A DNA stretch of 64,000 nucleotides, taken from NCBI GenBank assembly GCA_905250075.1, contig CAJNOP010000294.1, forward strand, positions 165,439-229,438, written 5' to 3'. Origin of the DNA: Rotaria sp. Silwood1 (Eukaryota > Rotifera > Eurotatoria > Philodinida > Philodinidae). A model generated the notes under the pieces. The model was not told the DNA's origin. It saw nothing but the letters and a program-made list of their open reading frames with translations, and did not search any database. A program made the translations under genes and the position numbers. Positions within the stretch are counted from its first letter, which is position 1; every line of letters starts with the position of its first letter. Below, one piece after another: positions 1 through 12,142 of the stretch.

Positions 1-1049
1 TTATTTTTTATTTTTCATACTACGGCTGTTGAAAGATTACTAGAATCAGATAATATTTGTGTAGATGTGAGATCATTTGAAATAATATTCGATGGATAAA
101 GTATAGGAAGAAGAATTAATAAATTATTATTGCCTATTCGTTCAATTGGATATTCTAAAAAAACAAGGATATTTAATTAAATATTTTTTTTTTGCGATTA
201 TAATTATTGAAAAAGAACCTTTTCGAAGTAAATTGAGTAATTGTTCATATTGTTCAACTTTTAGAATAGATGATTCATTAGATACATATTGTCGAATTTG
301 TATTAAAAGTAAATGAAGTACTTCAACAGGTAAATCAATTAAACCTGTTTCTTTTAAACCATGATCTTTAAAAGAAATAGAAATGAATCAAAAGATATAA
401 TGTAATTATATTACCAAATTCAATTATTGTTTGAATAAATTCTGGTAAACATTTTTGTATATGTTCATGAACTAATATTTGAATTTCTGTATGTATTGAA
501 TTTTGTAAAGCAAGAACAAAAATAAGTTCTTGTACATGATTTAATTTTAATAATTTACATAATAATGTTAAAAATCCATTTGATGATGATGATGATGGAA
601 GTTTAAAAGACTATAACAATAAAAAAGAAAATATTTTGGAATTTTCCTTAAAAAAAACTTTATTTTTGTACTTTTTGTGTTATAGCTGTATCAAAAGCAT
701 AACAAATTAATGTAATAAAATTTGGTTTTAATATTAATGATGAAATTTCTTGTTGTAAATAATTTAAATGAATATTATCCGAACGTTTTAATATTGAATT
801 ATTTTCTTCAATTGATTGTAAATCAATATAAGTTAATAATGTACGATATAAATGACGTTCAGCTTCAAATCCATATTCAGATATGAGCTAGAAAATTATA
901 TATATATATATGTATATATGAAAAAATATGTTTTTTTATTTATTTACATTTGATATTTCAGTAATAGAATTTTTGAAATTATTTTTTGATAAACTTTTGA
1001 TTGTAAATGATATTTGAGCAAGTGCTAAAGAGACTGCATCAAGATTCAT
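1..1049 (-). CDS. CNOT1: CNOT1 N-terminal part (CCR4-NOT scaffold), runs off the window
   Basis: Scaffold subunit of the CCR4-NOT deadenylase complex, which shortens mRNA poly(A) tails in the cytoplasm; the N-terminal HEAT region docks CNOT10/CNOT11 in animals. Five exons read on the minus strand: 1049-948, 887-672, 610-415, 365-219 and 154-21, joined by GT-AG introns of 49-64 bp whose phases all agree; the last donor (GTATG, 20-16) leads out of the window. The 265 codons start MNLDAVSLALAQIS, very close to the animal CNOT1 start MNLDSLSLALSQIS. Further matches are EYGFEAERHLYRTL in exon 2, KPNFITLICYAFD at its end, and KLNHVQELIFVLALQNS in exon 3, in the order seen in CNOT1. The start ATG at 1049-1047 is fixed by that homology. 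Nothing looks broken; the remaining C-terminal MIF4G and NOT1 domains lie outside. Confidence 0.93.
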
Positions 1050-1800
1050 TGTTTAAAATACGGCAAAAAAAAAGCCGAACACAAGATGATATTTCTATTG
1101 AAATAAAAAAGGTTTTTATATTATTCGATAGTATTATATATATATATATTGATAAATTACTAAAATGTCTAGAGATGATCTATGTATTTGAATTAATAAA
1201 TAATAATAAACAAATATAATTAGTGTTATGTGTGATAATATGATGGATTATAAGTAAATAAAATAGGAAGTCCACTATTCGTGTTATAATTTAATCATTC
1301 TTTATTACGCTTGCGCAATTGGTTGGAAATATGATTGACTAATTATTTTTGCAATATGATAATATTACCATCATGTAGCATTAAATATTGATTTATTCTT
1401 TAAGTAATAAATTATATTTTTTTTTTTATTAAATAGAACTTATAGTATTATTAATAAAATATATTATTCAATTTTGTTTACGAAAGATGTCACTCGAACA
1501 CATCAAATCTGATATAAAGCTTTATGACCTTCTTCTTTTTTAATATCATCTGACAATTTGATCATATACAAATTGGTTAAATCAAAAGAAATAACTTCCG
1601 TTGAGTATTAGGTACATATAATTCAGAGTTTTTAGTATTGATATTTTGCCCATAAAGTAGAATCCTATCAGATTAGAAAAAATTACAATTACGGAGTTGT
1701 GATTTATAATCATTTGCTCACATACAAGTCTTATAAGACATATAGTAAGTTAAATGTCGCAGTTACTACTAACACTTCTTTCTTAATATACTATTCATAA
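1050..1800. other. Intergenic, no gene seen
   Basis: AT-rich DNA upstream of CNOT1 with A/T runs. The 70-codon plus-strand frame at 1007-1219 overlaps CNOT1 exon 1 antisense and is not supported. The CNOT1 promoter presumably lies here, but I could not identify a specific site. Confidence 0.6.
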
Positions 1801-1808
1801 CTAGGAGT

Positions 1809-1958
1809 CAGTGTTTTATCCAGAGCCCCCCCCCCCCCCCGAGACTTGTGATAATCGTGCTACGAATAAATGGCTTGCCCTCCCCCTCGAAAATAATTTT
1901 TCGCCTCCTCGGAAATTCAAATCGCCCCTCCAGAGAAAAAATCCTGGATAAAACACTG
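1809..1958. mobile_element. hAT-type MITE, 150 bp
   Basis: Begins CAGTGTTTTATCCAG and ends with the exact reverse complement CTGGATAAAACACTG. The flanking 8-mers 1801-1808 (CTAGGAGT) and 1959-1966 (CTCGGAAT) agree at 6 of 8 positions, consistent with the 8-bp target duplication of hAT elements. It has a 14-base C run just inside the left end and no transposase. Most likely a non-autonomous hAT derivative. Confidence 0.65.
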
Positions 1959-1966
1959 CTCGGAAT

Positions 1967-4046
1967 GATATATCGGTTATGGTTATTTATATAAATTGAA
2001 AATTTTATTTTGATCATATTTCGGAAATGTGTTAAATATTCACCTAATGATCTTTGAGAAAAAGATAAAACTCAAATTCAATTAAAACAAGATAAAGATT
2101 ATATTGAATATTTACAACAAATAATTGTAATTAGATCAATCGTACGTTAAAAAAATTCTATTTTATATTCAAATAATTTAATTTTGAAGAATTTTGCTGG
2201 ATAAAATGATCAGTCGACATTTGAAAAGTTACCTACATTGTTTTGTAGAACACATTTGTGGTGTATTGAATGGTGTATAGCAAGTATTATTTTTATCAAT
2301 CTAATATATTTCCAAAACAATCTATATAAAATTTTGTTTAAGATTACTCCAATAGAATTTTGTCTCATTTTCAATTTAGAGGCTTTTTCGTTGTTCGAAA
2401 TTCTTGGATATCACTGCTGCAGACACAGATGAGCGAGAGTATAACATATTGTGTAATATCAAACTCTATAATTATACCAATTTATTTTCGTCTGAATTGA
2501 AGCTAGTTCATCAATGACCAAAAACAGACTATTGCAAATATTCTTGTATCCTACTCTAAGGATTCGAACGTAAGAAATTTTTTCCTTTTACGAAAGACTT
2601 ATGTATGCAGAAAAAAGTTGAAAATCGAAAAATTGATTTTTTAAAGTCATTGATTAGTTAATTTCACTCTGATAGAGTTTGATGTCATACAATGTCTGAC
2701 AAAACTATATCGCTACTTAAGAAGACTAAGGTTCTGGGTGACGAAGATAGCTATTGTAAGAATTATTAGATATGCGCAATTGAGCACTAGACAAAACTCT
2801 ATTGAACTAATTTAAAGCAAAAAAATGATATAGATCAATTTGGAAAGATGCTGAGTAATAACATTAAATAAAACTACTCAGAATTACTTTAATATTCCAT
2901 AGCTGATATATAACTTCACAGAATGTTAAAAATGCAACTTTCTATATAAACACTCGATGTGCTACAAGTTATTCTATAACATCGACAGCTACAAAAATGA
3001 CTATTTTGGTTTCATTGTTTATTCACGATCTCAACAGATAACGATTTTTAATGAAAATTTGTGTTCAATCTTAATACTTTAAATTAATCAATGAAACATA
3101 TACCATCTTATTATGTTTTATTGCTCAATAATTTCAAAAAAAGAAAAAAAAAACACCCTAATGGGTAAACAGATCAAGTAAAAGGTGTTGTTATCTTTCT
3201 CACTCTAAGAATTTTAGATATGTATGATGTGTCAAATCAATATTATATTTGTATCGATAAAATTGATTAGCCTTTAAAAGGTGCTAACATAAATGGATAA
3301 GTCGATGAGAGAAATTTGAAAAGATGAAACACAATTTATTGTAAAACAATGTGAAATTTTATCACTCTTATTTAATTCAAGTGAACAATATTTTCTTGTA
3401 TAAAAATGAATTACCTCATCAAGTAAGCAACAGTAACAAAATCAAAAAGGTTAGAAAAATTATTTTATGATGGAATAAAAATAGAGTTAATTTATAATTT
3501 CAAAAAGATGAACATATCAGTATTACATAGATGAAACGTGCTCATATTAGAAGAAACATTAAACAGTGCTTTTCTGATGTGATATGTGTGCATATATATA
3601 ATTGATTTGATTTATTTCGTGGCGGTAAATGAACGTGAGAGATTAATAAGAGAAATATGTAAAAAAAAACATAATGCTCATTTATGAATCTTCTTCAATT
3701 CCGTCATAGATCGATACACACATATATTGATCGTTTGATCAAGACAGAGATACTAATTGCCATGCTGAGATTATTCTTTGAAATTTTAGTTATAAAATCT
3801 AGACTAGTTAAGATTTTGATATAGATAAAGTCTCAAATTAGAATTCAAAAATTTCATTTTATTCAAAGAGCAGAGATCTACAACAAAAAATTATTGCAAT
3901 TTCTATATCTAACTGTTAATCTCTGATCGAAGTAATATTTTGTTCATATGTAAGACTCAATGACATTAGACAAAACCCTGATAGGATTTCTCTCGATAGA
4001 TCTGTTTTGTGGTATTATGATCGTTGTATCGAATGTTCGGTTTATA
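1967..4046. other. Intergenic with one short decayed coding patch
   Basis: About 2 kb without a gene. Around 2034-2150 the plus strand reads a short coiled-coil-like peptide (EKDKTQIQLKQDKDYIEYLQQ-like, rich in K, D and Q) preceded by an in-frame TGA. This may be a remnant of a coding exon. The rest is featureless AT-rich DNA. Confidence 0.4.
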
Positions 4047-4184
4047 CAGGGGTGTCCCGAGGTTGCCAAGATTGGGGAGGGGAGTGAGATTGTTTTGATA
4101 GTTAGTGAGCAAAAAAACTGAAAAAATGTTGAAATTTTGCTGGGGAAAAAAGAAAATTTTTCAACATTGGGGGGGTCACCCCTG
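4047..4184. mobile_element. Possible small hAT-like MITE
   Basis: Left end CAGGGGTGTCCC and right end GGGTCACCCCTG are imperfect inverted repeats about 138 bp apart; the centre carries an inner inverted pair (TGTTGAAATTTT ... TTTTCAACATT). The flanks share TATAC, but offset by one base, so the target duplication is uncertain. The 87-codon frame overlapping its right end is not regarded as a gene. Confidence 0.4.
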
Positions 4185-4581
4185 AGCTATACGATTTTAT
4201 TGAACTTTTATGTACACTTGAAACTTCACTTGCTAATGCATGTACATATATATCTAATTTCTCTTCTTTTTTTTTTTCATTGGAGAATTATTCTTATTGG
4301 TAGTTATTGCTTCTTTTTTTTTATTATAACGAATTGGCAGAGAGTTTCACTGCTCATACTCATTAGGATGCACTCAATAGAGAAAAGAGGGAAAAATTAG
4401 GAACTAATTCTAAGCAGGTATATCTTTTTCGTTTTTTGTAACTTTTATATGCACAAAAAGTCAGAAGAAATAAGAAATTTTGAAGTATTGTAGTGACTAT
4501 TGTAATCTATTATAGTAGTTTTTGTTGAATTCGAAAACATTAAGAAAATGATCTATTTAGATAGAAAGAAATTCTTCTTAT

Positions 4582-6087
4582 ATGTTACCTGTTTTTTTAA
4601 CAAATCCAAATGCAATATGTTTTCCATTGAATTCTTTGTCTAAAACAGCTATTTCATTAAATAATACAGAAATTGATACTTTAATAAATATTTATTCACC
4701 AATACATTCATTAAATAAAACAACTCGAACATTTTATGATTTATTTAATCTTCAAAATTATCAAATCATTGATCAAGAAAAAAAACGATCAATAATTACA
4801 TCAAAACAACGTTTTAATTTTGCTAAATTAGCTGATGAAGTTATTAAAGACAAAGAAGATTTATCGAATTCAGGATTATCATTGAATGTTAATCATTTAT
4901 CAATACCATCACCTCCATCCATTCCAGCTGCAATCACAAGTAGTGTTTCATTACTTTCAGCTACTACTCATTCGTAAGTATTATATATAAATGGCTTTCA
5001 AAAGAGTCGATGATCAAGACATTTATTGGAAGATTTTTGTTAAAGCTAACTGAATTTTGCGAGAAATTATTCCTGACTGCCATAAATATTAATAAGAATC
5101 CAAATAGTTAGTTGTGTAGACAATATAATTTCCAAAAACAAATTTTTGAGGATGAAAATGAGTGTTAGAACCTTTAAGAATAAGATCTTTGAAAAGTCAC
5201 AACTCAAATTCTTCAGTTTTTGGAATCAATGGCCTACGAGGTTTTTTGGCCGAGATACATTCATCTTACCAACAGCACCAAAATCGTTTTGTCTGCTATT
5301 TCGTATAGAAATATCGTTTTGTGCCTTATCTAAGATTGATGTATCTAGATCAAAAAACATCCTAAAAAACTTAAGTTTCAGTTTTTCAGAGACCCTTTCT
5401 TTGGAAAAACTTGCAATCATTTTTATCGTCTCTATACAAATCACTATTTGAAGTCTAATTTATATTGACGGCAGTGGAAAAAATTGAAAATAGACTTGAA
5501 CGATGACACAGTATTTCGTTTTTTTTTTATTTTTAGTAATAAAACCAGAGAGTTAGACAATGAATCTATATTAGTGACGAATCCGAATGTTTTATCAAAT
5601 AACAGTATCGATGATATTAAACAGTAAATACTATTTTTCTATTAAATTTTTTTTAAAACTTATTCAATAAATTTTATTAAGTAAAAAAAGATCGAAAGAA
5701 TATATTTGTCAATATTGTAATCGTTGTTTTACAAAATCTTATAACTTATTAATTCATATACGAACACATACTAATGAAAGACCATTTACATGTGATATAT
5801 GTTATAAAGCATTTCGACGACAAGATCATTTAAGAGATCATAAGTAAGTTTTATTTTCTTTAATGAATAGAATTTTTTTTAATTTTATTTTATTAGATAT
5901 ACTCATTCGAAAAGTAAATAAAAGTTTGTTTTATGAAAAATTGAAATAATATTTTGAACTTTTGTTTTTCTCTCTCATAGATAAACCATATCAATGTTTA
6001 GAATGTGGTAAAAGTTTTTGTCAATCTCGAACACTTGCAAATCATAAATCAACTATACATAAACAATTTCCATTTTATTATAATTAA
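4582..6087 (+). CDS. OSR: Odd-skipped related C2H2 zinc-finger transcription factor
   Basis: Nuclear DNA-binding factor of the odd-skipped/OSR family, used in gut, mesoderm and nephridial patterning in animals. Five exons: 4582-4973, 5537-5623, 5682-5843, 5897-5913 and 5981-6087 (254 aa; all splice phases agree). Exon 1 carries [12 protein letters not shown] near residues 73-84, matching the KxRFDFANLA motif upstream of the fingers in OSR1/2. Finger 1 is [21 protein letters not shown], finger 2 [21 protein letters not shown] and finger 3 [18 protein letters not shown]; the linker and RRQDHLRDH helix are diagnostic of the family. The fourth exon is only 17 nt and encodes the finger 2-3 linker. 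Intron 1 (4974-5536) is the only long one. The gene ends six residues after finger 3, short of the longer tails in vertebrate OSR proteins. Confidence 0.93.
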
Positions 6088-6349
6088 CACATATATTAAT
6101 CTGTATTTTTATTCTTAAAACTTGTTTTATACAATAAATTTCAAAGAAATTTTGTTGAAATAAAAACTAATAATTATGACTTCTTCGGTAGTTCTAAAGC
6201 GCTTAAGAAAACAATGTTGAGATATAACAAAATAAAATAGTTAAGAAGATTTTTAGATCAATACGTTCGAGAGAATTCTCAACTTTGCAAACTATTGAAT
6301 ATCCTGTTATTGAAGGATTGCTATGACTATTCTATTTGATGGTATACAT

Positions 6350-7075
6350 GCGATCTATTGTCATGCAATAGTGAAATGTGTTTATTGACGTCTTGAATAT
6401 CATCCACGTCTATGAACATTTCTTTCTACTATGAGTAAATTTATGACAGTGGTTGTCTGAAATGAGATGAAGGTTCGCATGAATAGTCGACAACTTATGA
6501 CGGTTTAACTAATCGGATGTAACTAGATTTTTCCTACATTTTTACATATATGTATATTTCATTATAGGACTATAAAACGGTTCTAACTTTCTTGTAAACA
6601 GATGTAGAATTTTATTCTCTAAATTATTTATCTTAATTGAAAACGATAACATTGAACTCTTTTTTTTTATAGATCGCATAAGTTGTGATTATGTAAATTC
6701 TTGAAAGTAATAAATTGATATTTAAAAGATTTAAATTCTTGCTCTTTTCCTACTTAAATCATTCTATCACATATTGTTTCAATTTCAATTAAGATAAATA
6801 ATATTGAGAATCAAATTCTGCATCTTTTTATGAAAAAATTTGAACCATTTCATAGTCCTATAGTATGATGTACGTAGATGTAAAAATGTAGGAAAAAATC
6901 TTGTTACATCCGATTATTTGAACCGTCATAAATTGCTGACTATTTATGCGGATCTTCAACTTCGAGCCAGACATTCACTGTCAAGCAGTCAAACATAGTG
7001 GAAAGAAATGTTCATAGGCATGTATGACACTCAAAACATCAACAAACGTATTTTGCTATATCATGACAAATAATT
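6350..7075. repeat. Large imperfect inverted repeat (foldback), about 720 bp
   Basis: Sequence from about 6350 to 6640 matches the reverse complement of about 6785-7075. Shared blocks include TATGAACATTTCTTTC, TTTATGACGGTT, ATCGGATGTAAC, TTTTTCCTACATTTTTACAT and AGGACTAT, in mirror order. Similarity fades toward a loop near 6660-6780. No transposase frame lies inside. Probably a non-autonomous foldback element; I could not define the target duplication. Confidence 0.75.
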
Positions 7076-7500
7076 GCGTTTCAACTCAGCTATAATTGGT
7101 CTAATATAGGCATATAGACATATGTGTTGTACATTTTGAATTTACATGATTTATCTTGAGTGTTGATAAAGAATATGTAACGATAAACTGGAGAGAATAG
7201 CTTACCGCCACTCTCACTAATAATGTTTATTAAACTACTTTCTATCTTCAGAATGTGACTATTTCACATACAACACACATTTATTTAGGAGTCAGTAGGA
7301 AAGAGAAAACGAAGATCAGTCAGAGGTAATATCAATATCGGCACACGATAGTGTATTATTTTAATCATTATCAAAATTGACATTTTTTAAATTGCATACA
7401 AATTATACTCGTATTGCACATGAACACATCTCTTTCTCATTCAAGCGAAAAGTGGTCTGTTAATGAGATTTGTCGTACGTCAACTCAGTTTTTTCACTTT
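7076..7500. other. Intergenic upstream of the receptor pseudogene
   Basis: No coding signal seen. It carries the upstream region of the 7TM receptor copy. Confidence 0.5.
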
Positions 7501-7507
7501 ATTGTTG

Positions 7508-7517
7508 TATATAAATA
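7508..7517 (+). promoter_or_regulatory. Probable TATA box of the 7TM receptor copy
   Basis: TATATAAATA lies about 74 bp before the first receptor codon position. That spacing fits a short 5' leader. Inferred from sequence only. Confidence 0.4.
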
Positions 7518-7590
7518 TTCAGTCTTATCATATTATCATTCTTCACATAGCAACTGAGAGATAAGCATTCCAAGGCATACATAATACAAA

Positions 7591-8570
7591 TTGGCTTCTT
7601 TTTCTGTGAACAATACTTTCTACTCAAATTCATCAGATTCGAACTATGGACTCGTATTTCCATTGCGTTTCTGGCTCTTTCTCATATTTGATGTATTTGC
7701 TGTTTTCTGTTCCGTTTTCGCACTCTACCACTTATTAATAGAACGAAGTTCACGTCAAGCTCTTCACAATCATGCAACAATACTTATACTTTTGTTCAAT
7801 CTTATCTATCAACTGATCGATATTCCACTGCATATACAATATTTTAGCACAGATATTGTACGTCCGACTACACCAGCACTCTGTCTCGCCTGGTGGTTTA
7901 TCGACTCTGCCTTCTTTTTCATTGATCTTGTTTTGATCATGTGGGCAGCTTTTGAACGGCATATTCTCATTTTTCATACATGGATGGTAGCCACGCCACG
8001 AAAGTGTGTTCTTGTTCACTACCTCCCATTATTTATGATCGTTTTGTTCATGATGATTTTCTACGGAGTAGCAATTTTTGCGCCACCTTGCCAGAATACA
8101 TTTGATTATACGGCGAATCTGTGTGGCATGGCTGGATGCTACGATTCAATACCATCTTTTGGTATGATTGAACGAGTTGGTTTTGTCGTAGCACCTACAT
8201 TTTTCATTGCCATCTTCAGCATGGCACTACTCGTACGTGTTATTTGGCAAAAATATCGATTTCATCGGACTGTAGAATGGCGAAAACAGCGGAAACTAAC
8301 CATACATATTGTTTCTATATCTTTACTATATTTGTTCTTCGATTTCCCATTCTCAGTCATCGATCTTGTTTGCTTATGTGGTCAACCCGGTTGGGCTCAT
8401 GAAATATTACCAACACTCTTCTATTATGTATACTCTTCTATTATGCATACTCTTCTATTTTGTTATTACCTATTGTATGTATCGGTTCCTTGCCTGAACT
8501 ACGGAACAAAGTGAAAAAGCTCGGTTCACAACGAGGACGACAAGTTACAACAGCGATGGACCATTCATAA
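7591..8570 (+). pseudogene. 7TM (rhodopsin-like) G-protein-coupled receptor, broken copy
   Basis: A seven-helix plasma-membrane receptor of the kind found in large numbers in rotifers; ligand unknown. The frame begins TTG GCT TCT at 7591 with no in-frame ATG before helix 1 and a TAA four codons upstream, so the start codon looks lost. Helix 1 is near residues 27-49; AAFERHILIFH after helix 3 stands where the DRY motif normally lies. Near the 3' end the 17-base unit ACTCTTCTATTATGTAT (8415-8431) is repeated at 8432-8448 with one change, shifting the frame. The reading frame then ends early at 8512-8514. The original tail, SLPELRNKVKKLGSQ onward, continues in another frame to TAA at 8568-8570, giving the expected helix 7 and short cytoplasmic end. 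Two independent lesions in an otherwise clean frame suggest a young pseudogene. Confidence 0.8.
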
Positions 8571-9817
8571 ATAGAATTGTCGTAGCAGCAAACTTTGACA
8601 TCAATTACTCTATTATCATTATACACAGCATTGAAAAATTCTTGAAAAAATTCATTCATTCATACGAAGGTTGAAGTTCAAACAAACTGTATGTAGTAAA
8701 ATTGAGAAATGAAGCGAATGGAAAGAGTTATGTGCAGTATAATTATATGTGTTTCGTATTTCTGCAATAAAAATATTCACGTTGATTGTTGTAGATGTCA
8801 ATAGAAAATTTTTTCGAGCATTTCTATCACTTATAGAAACTAATATGTATTCAATAGTACATCAAATCTGCGAACACATACGATCTATCTGTAAAGACTA
8901 AGTTTGAGTGCATGAATCTTCTTTTCACTCACATTCTTGTCATTAGTACTACAAGTTATACTACTGAGGTCAATACAAATAGAACCTTATTAACCAATTC
9001 GATTTGGTGCACTTCATTCAATAAGTAGTATTAAAGTTCTCTTATAAATTATTTAGAAAGTATAGTCAAGCTATGTTGTCTTTGCAATCTTAATAACTTC
9101 TTTTGATAATGAATAATTTTCAAAACTAGTTTATTAGTTGTTATGTTGGATAACATAAGAACAAATTCGTTATACATTAGAAAATTTTTGAGCATCTATG
9201 TTGATCTTTCATTTTTTATAAAGACGTAATTTGCATGCAAAATATAAATACGTGAATGCATATCGAATTTTAACTTGTATAGAACATTCATTTACTAAGA
9301 ATATTGAAACTATCTGATTTTAGTTTATATTATCACAAACATTCTCATAAAATCAATTCTATTCTTGACCAGAGTATAAATTAAATGTAGCATTTCAATT
9401 TAAAAATACTTTACACGAAATTCAAAATTCCAATTGATCTAAAAACAAAGCTTTTTTTTTTGTTTTTTTGTTTTTCATGATTCATTATATAAAAGTGTTT
9501 AAACTAACGAAGAGTCAAGATGACTAAGTGAAAGCCAGCTTAAAATTTTTATAAAAAATAATGCTACTTTTTAAATTTATTTAACGTAACAAATGCACTT
9601 TAAAAGTCTATTTAATTAGTTATTTCATTATCTGTTTTACTAGAATTCTTTAAATAATATTAGTCATATTATTGAAAGATTTAATATAAAAACTTGTTTG
9701 ATATCTATTCTCTTAGGAACTATAAATAACAAATTAAAAATATTTATATTCGATATTGTATCTAATTAGTTGATTTATTTAATTACATAAACTGTTTTTA
9801 AATTAGAGTATGAAGAA
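8571..9817. other. Intergenic, no gene seen
   Basis: AT-rich spacer. AATAAA at about 8766 could be the polyadenylation signal of the receptor copy. Nothing else is supported. Confidence 0.55.
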
Positions 9818-11205
9818 TTATTCTTTAATTCTTTCTACTTCAGGTAATGTACATTCACGTTTTTTAATACGTAATAATTCATAATGAATAAGAACAAATT
9901 GTCGAGTAAATTTCATAAGTTCATCAAAATTTTTATCATTTCCTAATCGATCAAGTAATTGATGAATATAAAATTCATCTAGAACATACATAAATAATGG
10001 ATGTATATAATGAAATGTATTTGGTTCTGGATTAGTATAGAATTTTTCTTTTCCAATATCTGTAAGTGTTTTTTCAGGATTAAATTTCCAAAATCCAGGA
10101 ACAAATGTTGAATTTATACCCATAGAATGAGCAAGACAACTCAGAGCAGCTAGACAAAAAAAATTAATTTAAAATATAAAACTATATATTGAAAAAAAAA
10201 TATTATTTTTCATACCATCGGCATGTGCTTTATCATCTGTCAATGGCCAATCATTTTCAAAATAAGAATTTAATTTAGGTATCATCATATTCATTGTATG
10301 AGAACTTAGAAGAAAACCTGCACCACCCGATGGATAAGAAATAATATCATTTGTTGCATTTCTTTTAACATAACATACATGTTTATTAGGATATCCACCG
10401 ATAATTATAGGTTGTTTATAATTAAATGATTCAAGATGTTTTAATAAATGTGGAACATTAACAAATGTATCACATCCAGCTAGAAAATAAAATTTAGCTG
10501 TTTTATTATGATTTTTATATGCTATTTGCATTCCATAATAGATTTTTTTAATATTTGATGAATAAGTTTCGCCAACACCTTCAATAACAGTCACAGGTAA
10601 TGATGGATATGGTGTTTGACTAAAAAAATATTTATGAGTTACACGTGATAACCATGTATCTCGAACTGCTGTTGCACGTGTATGATAAAAAGATGCACTA
10701 GTATATATAATAAAAATAATATCACTTTCAATATAGCGTTTAGCAGGAATCCAATTGTTACGAAGAATAGGCACAATTTCACAATATGCTAGAGAATTAT
10801 AGACAGTATTTTTAAAATAAAAAAAAAACAAAAATAAATAATAATTCACTTACGACGAAGAATATTTACAAGATGATCATCTAATTCTGAACTAACGTTT
10901 ACTTCTCGAGTACCATCATTTTTTCTCATACGATCACAAATAAAACTTTTATTTTCAATATCAACTAAAGAATTAATATCTTGTTTTGTAATATTTAAAG
11001 CAATTGTATTTGTATTATTTGTTAATACAGATTGAATCCATGTTTTAGGACTTATATTTTCGATAGATAATTGAGAAAAATTTGATAAAATTAAATATGT
11101 TATACAAAAAAATCCTATAGTAAGAGAAAGTATTTGAGCTGATAAAAGTGATCGATAATAAAAATGAATTATTGAAATCCAAGGATGCATTGATGTATCT
11201 TGCAA
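9818..11205 (-). CDS. Fringe-like glycosyltransferase (paralogue 1)
   Basis: Predicted type II Golgi membrane enzyme of the fringe / beta-1,3-glycosyltransferase superfamily (GT31-like). Three exons: 11205-10854, 10788-10216 and 10149-9818 (418 aa; phases 1 and 1). A hydrophobic anchor sits at about residues 17-45 (LLSAQILSLTIGFFCITYLIL). The catalytic region has FYHTRATAVRDTWLSRV (the TRxTxxxTW block of fringe enzymes), AGCDTF where the metal-binding DDD usually lies, and SYPSGGAGFLLS, the conserved GGAGF loop. It ends HYELLRIKKRECTLPEVERIKE. It is a clear paralogue of the gene at 17692, which is intronless across the same region. The acidic DDC block after GGAGF is weaker here (HADAALSCLAH versus FASDCALACLAH). 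Acceptor sugar and donor cannot be read from sequence. Confidence 0.85.
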
Positions 11206-11899
11206 TTACAGAAAAAAAAAATGTATGCAGTTTGTACAAGTAAAAGGATGAATAAAGATCATAACAAACGAAAAATGAAACACATGTCAAAAAGAAAGTG
11301 ACAAGGTATATGACATTATATTTTAATGGAATATGTTTGTTTTTCAAGCAATTTTTTTGAAGGTTGATGTTTGTTGCTTTTACAGAAATATAAGACAGTG
11401 TAGTATTAATTTTATTCAGTATTTTCTTTTTTCCATAGATATCGAATGTCTTAGAAATAATCGAACTAAAACTATAGTAGAATATCTGCATCGAATGTTG
11501 ATAAATAATCTAATTGTTTTATTTTATTTTTTTGATGATTTGTCAGTTTGTATTCATTATCCATAAGCTTATTCACACATTTCATATGTAGTAATAGCTA
11601 CTTCAATTAAATTTTTGTAGATGAGAAAAATCTTTTCACAAGATACTATATTTATGAATTCAATATGATATTTTAGACAAAAAAAACGTCAATCGGACTA
11701 AACAAAAAATTCATGTCGAAGTTTTCAATATTGTTTGACTTCTATGTTTAGCAAGTAATATTGAAGATAAAACGTGAGTTTTTATCTTGAAATTGACACT
11801 AAATTTAGAATAATATTATTTTTCAAAATTTAATATTTGTCTCTAAGCATTTACGAGTTGCAACTAATCAGAGTAAATCAGACTGATTTGTAGATCAAA
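11206..11899. other. Intergenic upstream of fringe paralogue 1
   Basis: The long minus-strand frame at 11045-11491 overlaps fringe exon 1 out of frame and is regarded as a shadow. No other signal. Confidence 0.5.
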
Positions 11900-11911
11900 A
11901 TGTTTCATTTT

Positions 11912-12055
11912 TCACTACTGGTTAAAACTATGGAGCGTTTGATTAAAATGTGTATTATTTTTTTGTTTTCTCTATATACCACTTCAATTTTATCTAGATC
12001 AAGATGTTATTCTTGTCAAAAATTCATGTCTTCTACAAATTGTAGTAACTTTTTT
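11912..12055 (+). CDS. Possible first exon of a small secreted Ly6/quiver-like protein
   Basis: From 11930 the frame reads MERLIKMCIIFLFSLYTTSI then LSRSRCYSCQKFMSSTNC: a short hydrophobic signal-peptide-like stretch followed by the RCYSC start seen in Ly6/uPAR/quiver domains. The rest of a three-finger domain (about eight more cysteines) is not visible in the same frame. Either further exons follow that I could not find, perhaps after a donor at the TGTAGTAAC, or this is a fragment or chance. The coordinates are approximate. Confidence 0.25.
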
Positions 12056-12142
12056 AAATTTTATATAAAATTTTGTAGAATGATTTATTTGCTATATAAA
12101 TTCTCATTAATGAAATCTTTAAAAGTTAATCATCAAATCTAA

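Noticed and set aside
1007-1219. 70-codon plus-strand frame
   Set aside because: It overlaps the start of CNOT1 antisense and its tail is AT microsatellite.
5146-5451. 101-codon frame in OSR intron 1
   Set aside because: No motif, and a frame this long is expected by chance a few times in 64 kb of this composition.
7750-8019. Minus-strand 89-codon frame
   Set aside because: Antisense shadow of the 7TM receptor copy.
11045-11491. 148-codon minus-strand frame
   Set aside because: It overlaps fringe exon 1 in another frame and is a low-complexity F/Y/S-rich translation of AT-rich DNA.
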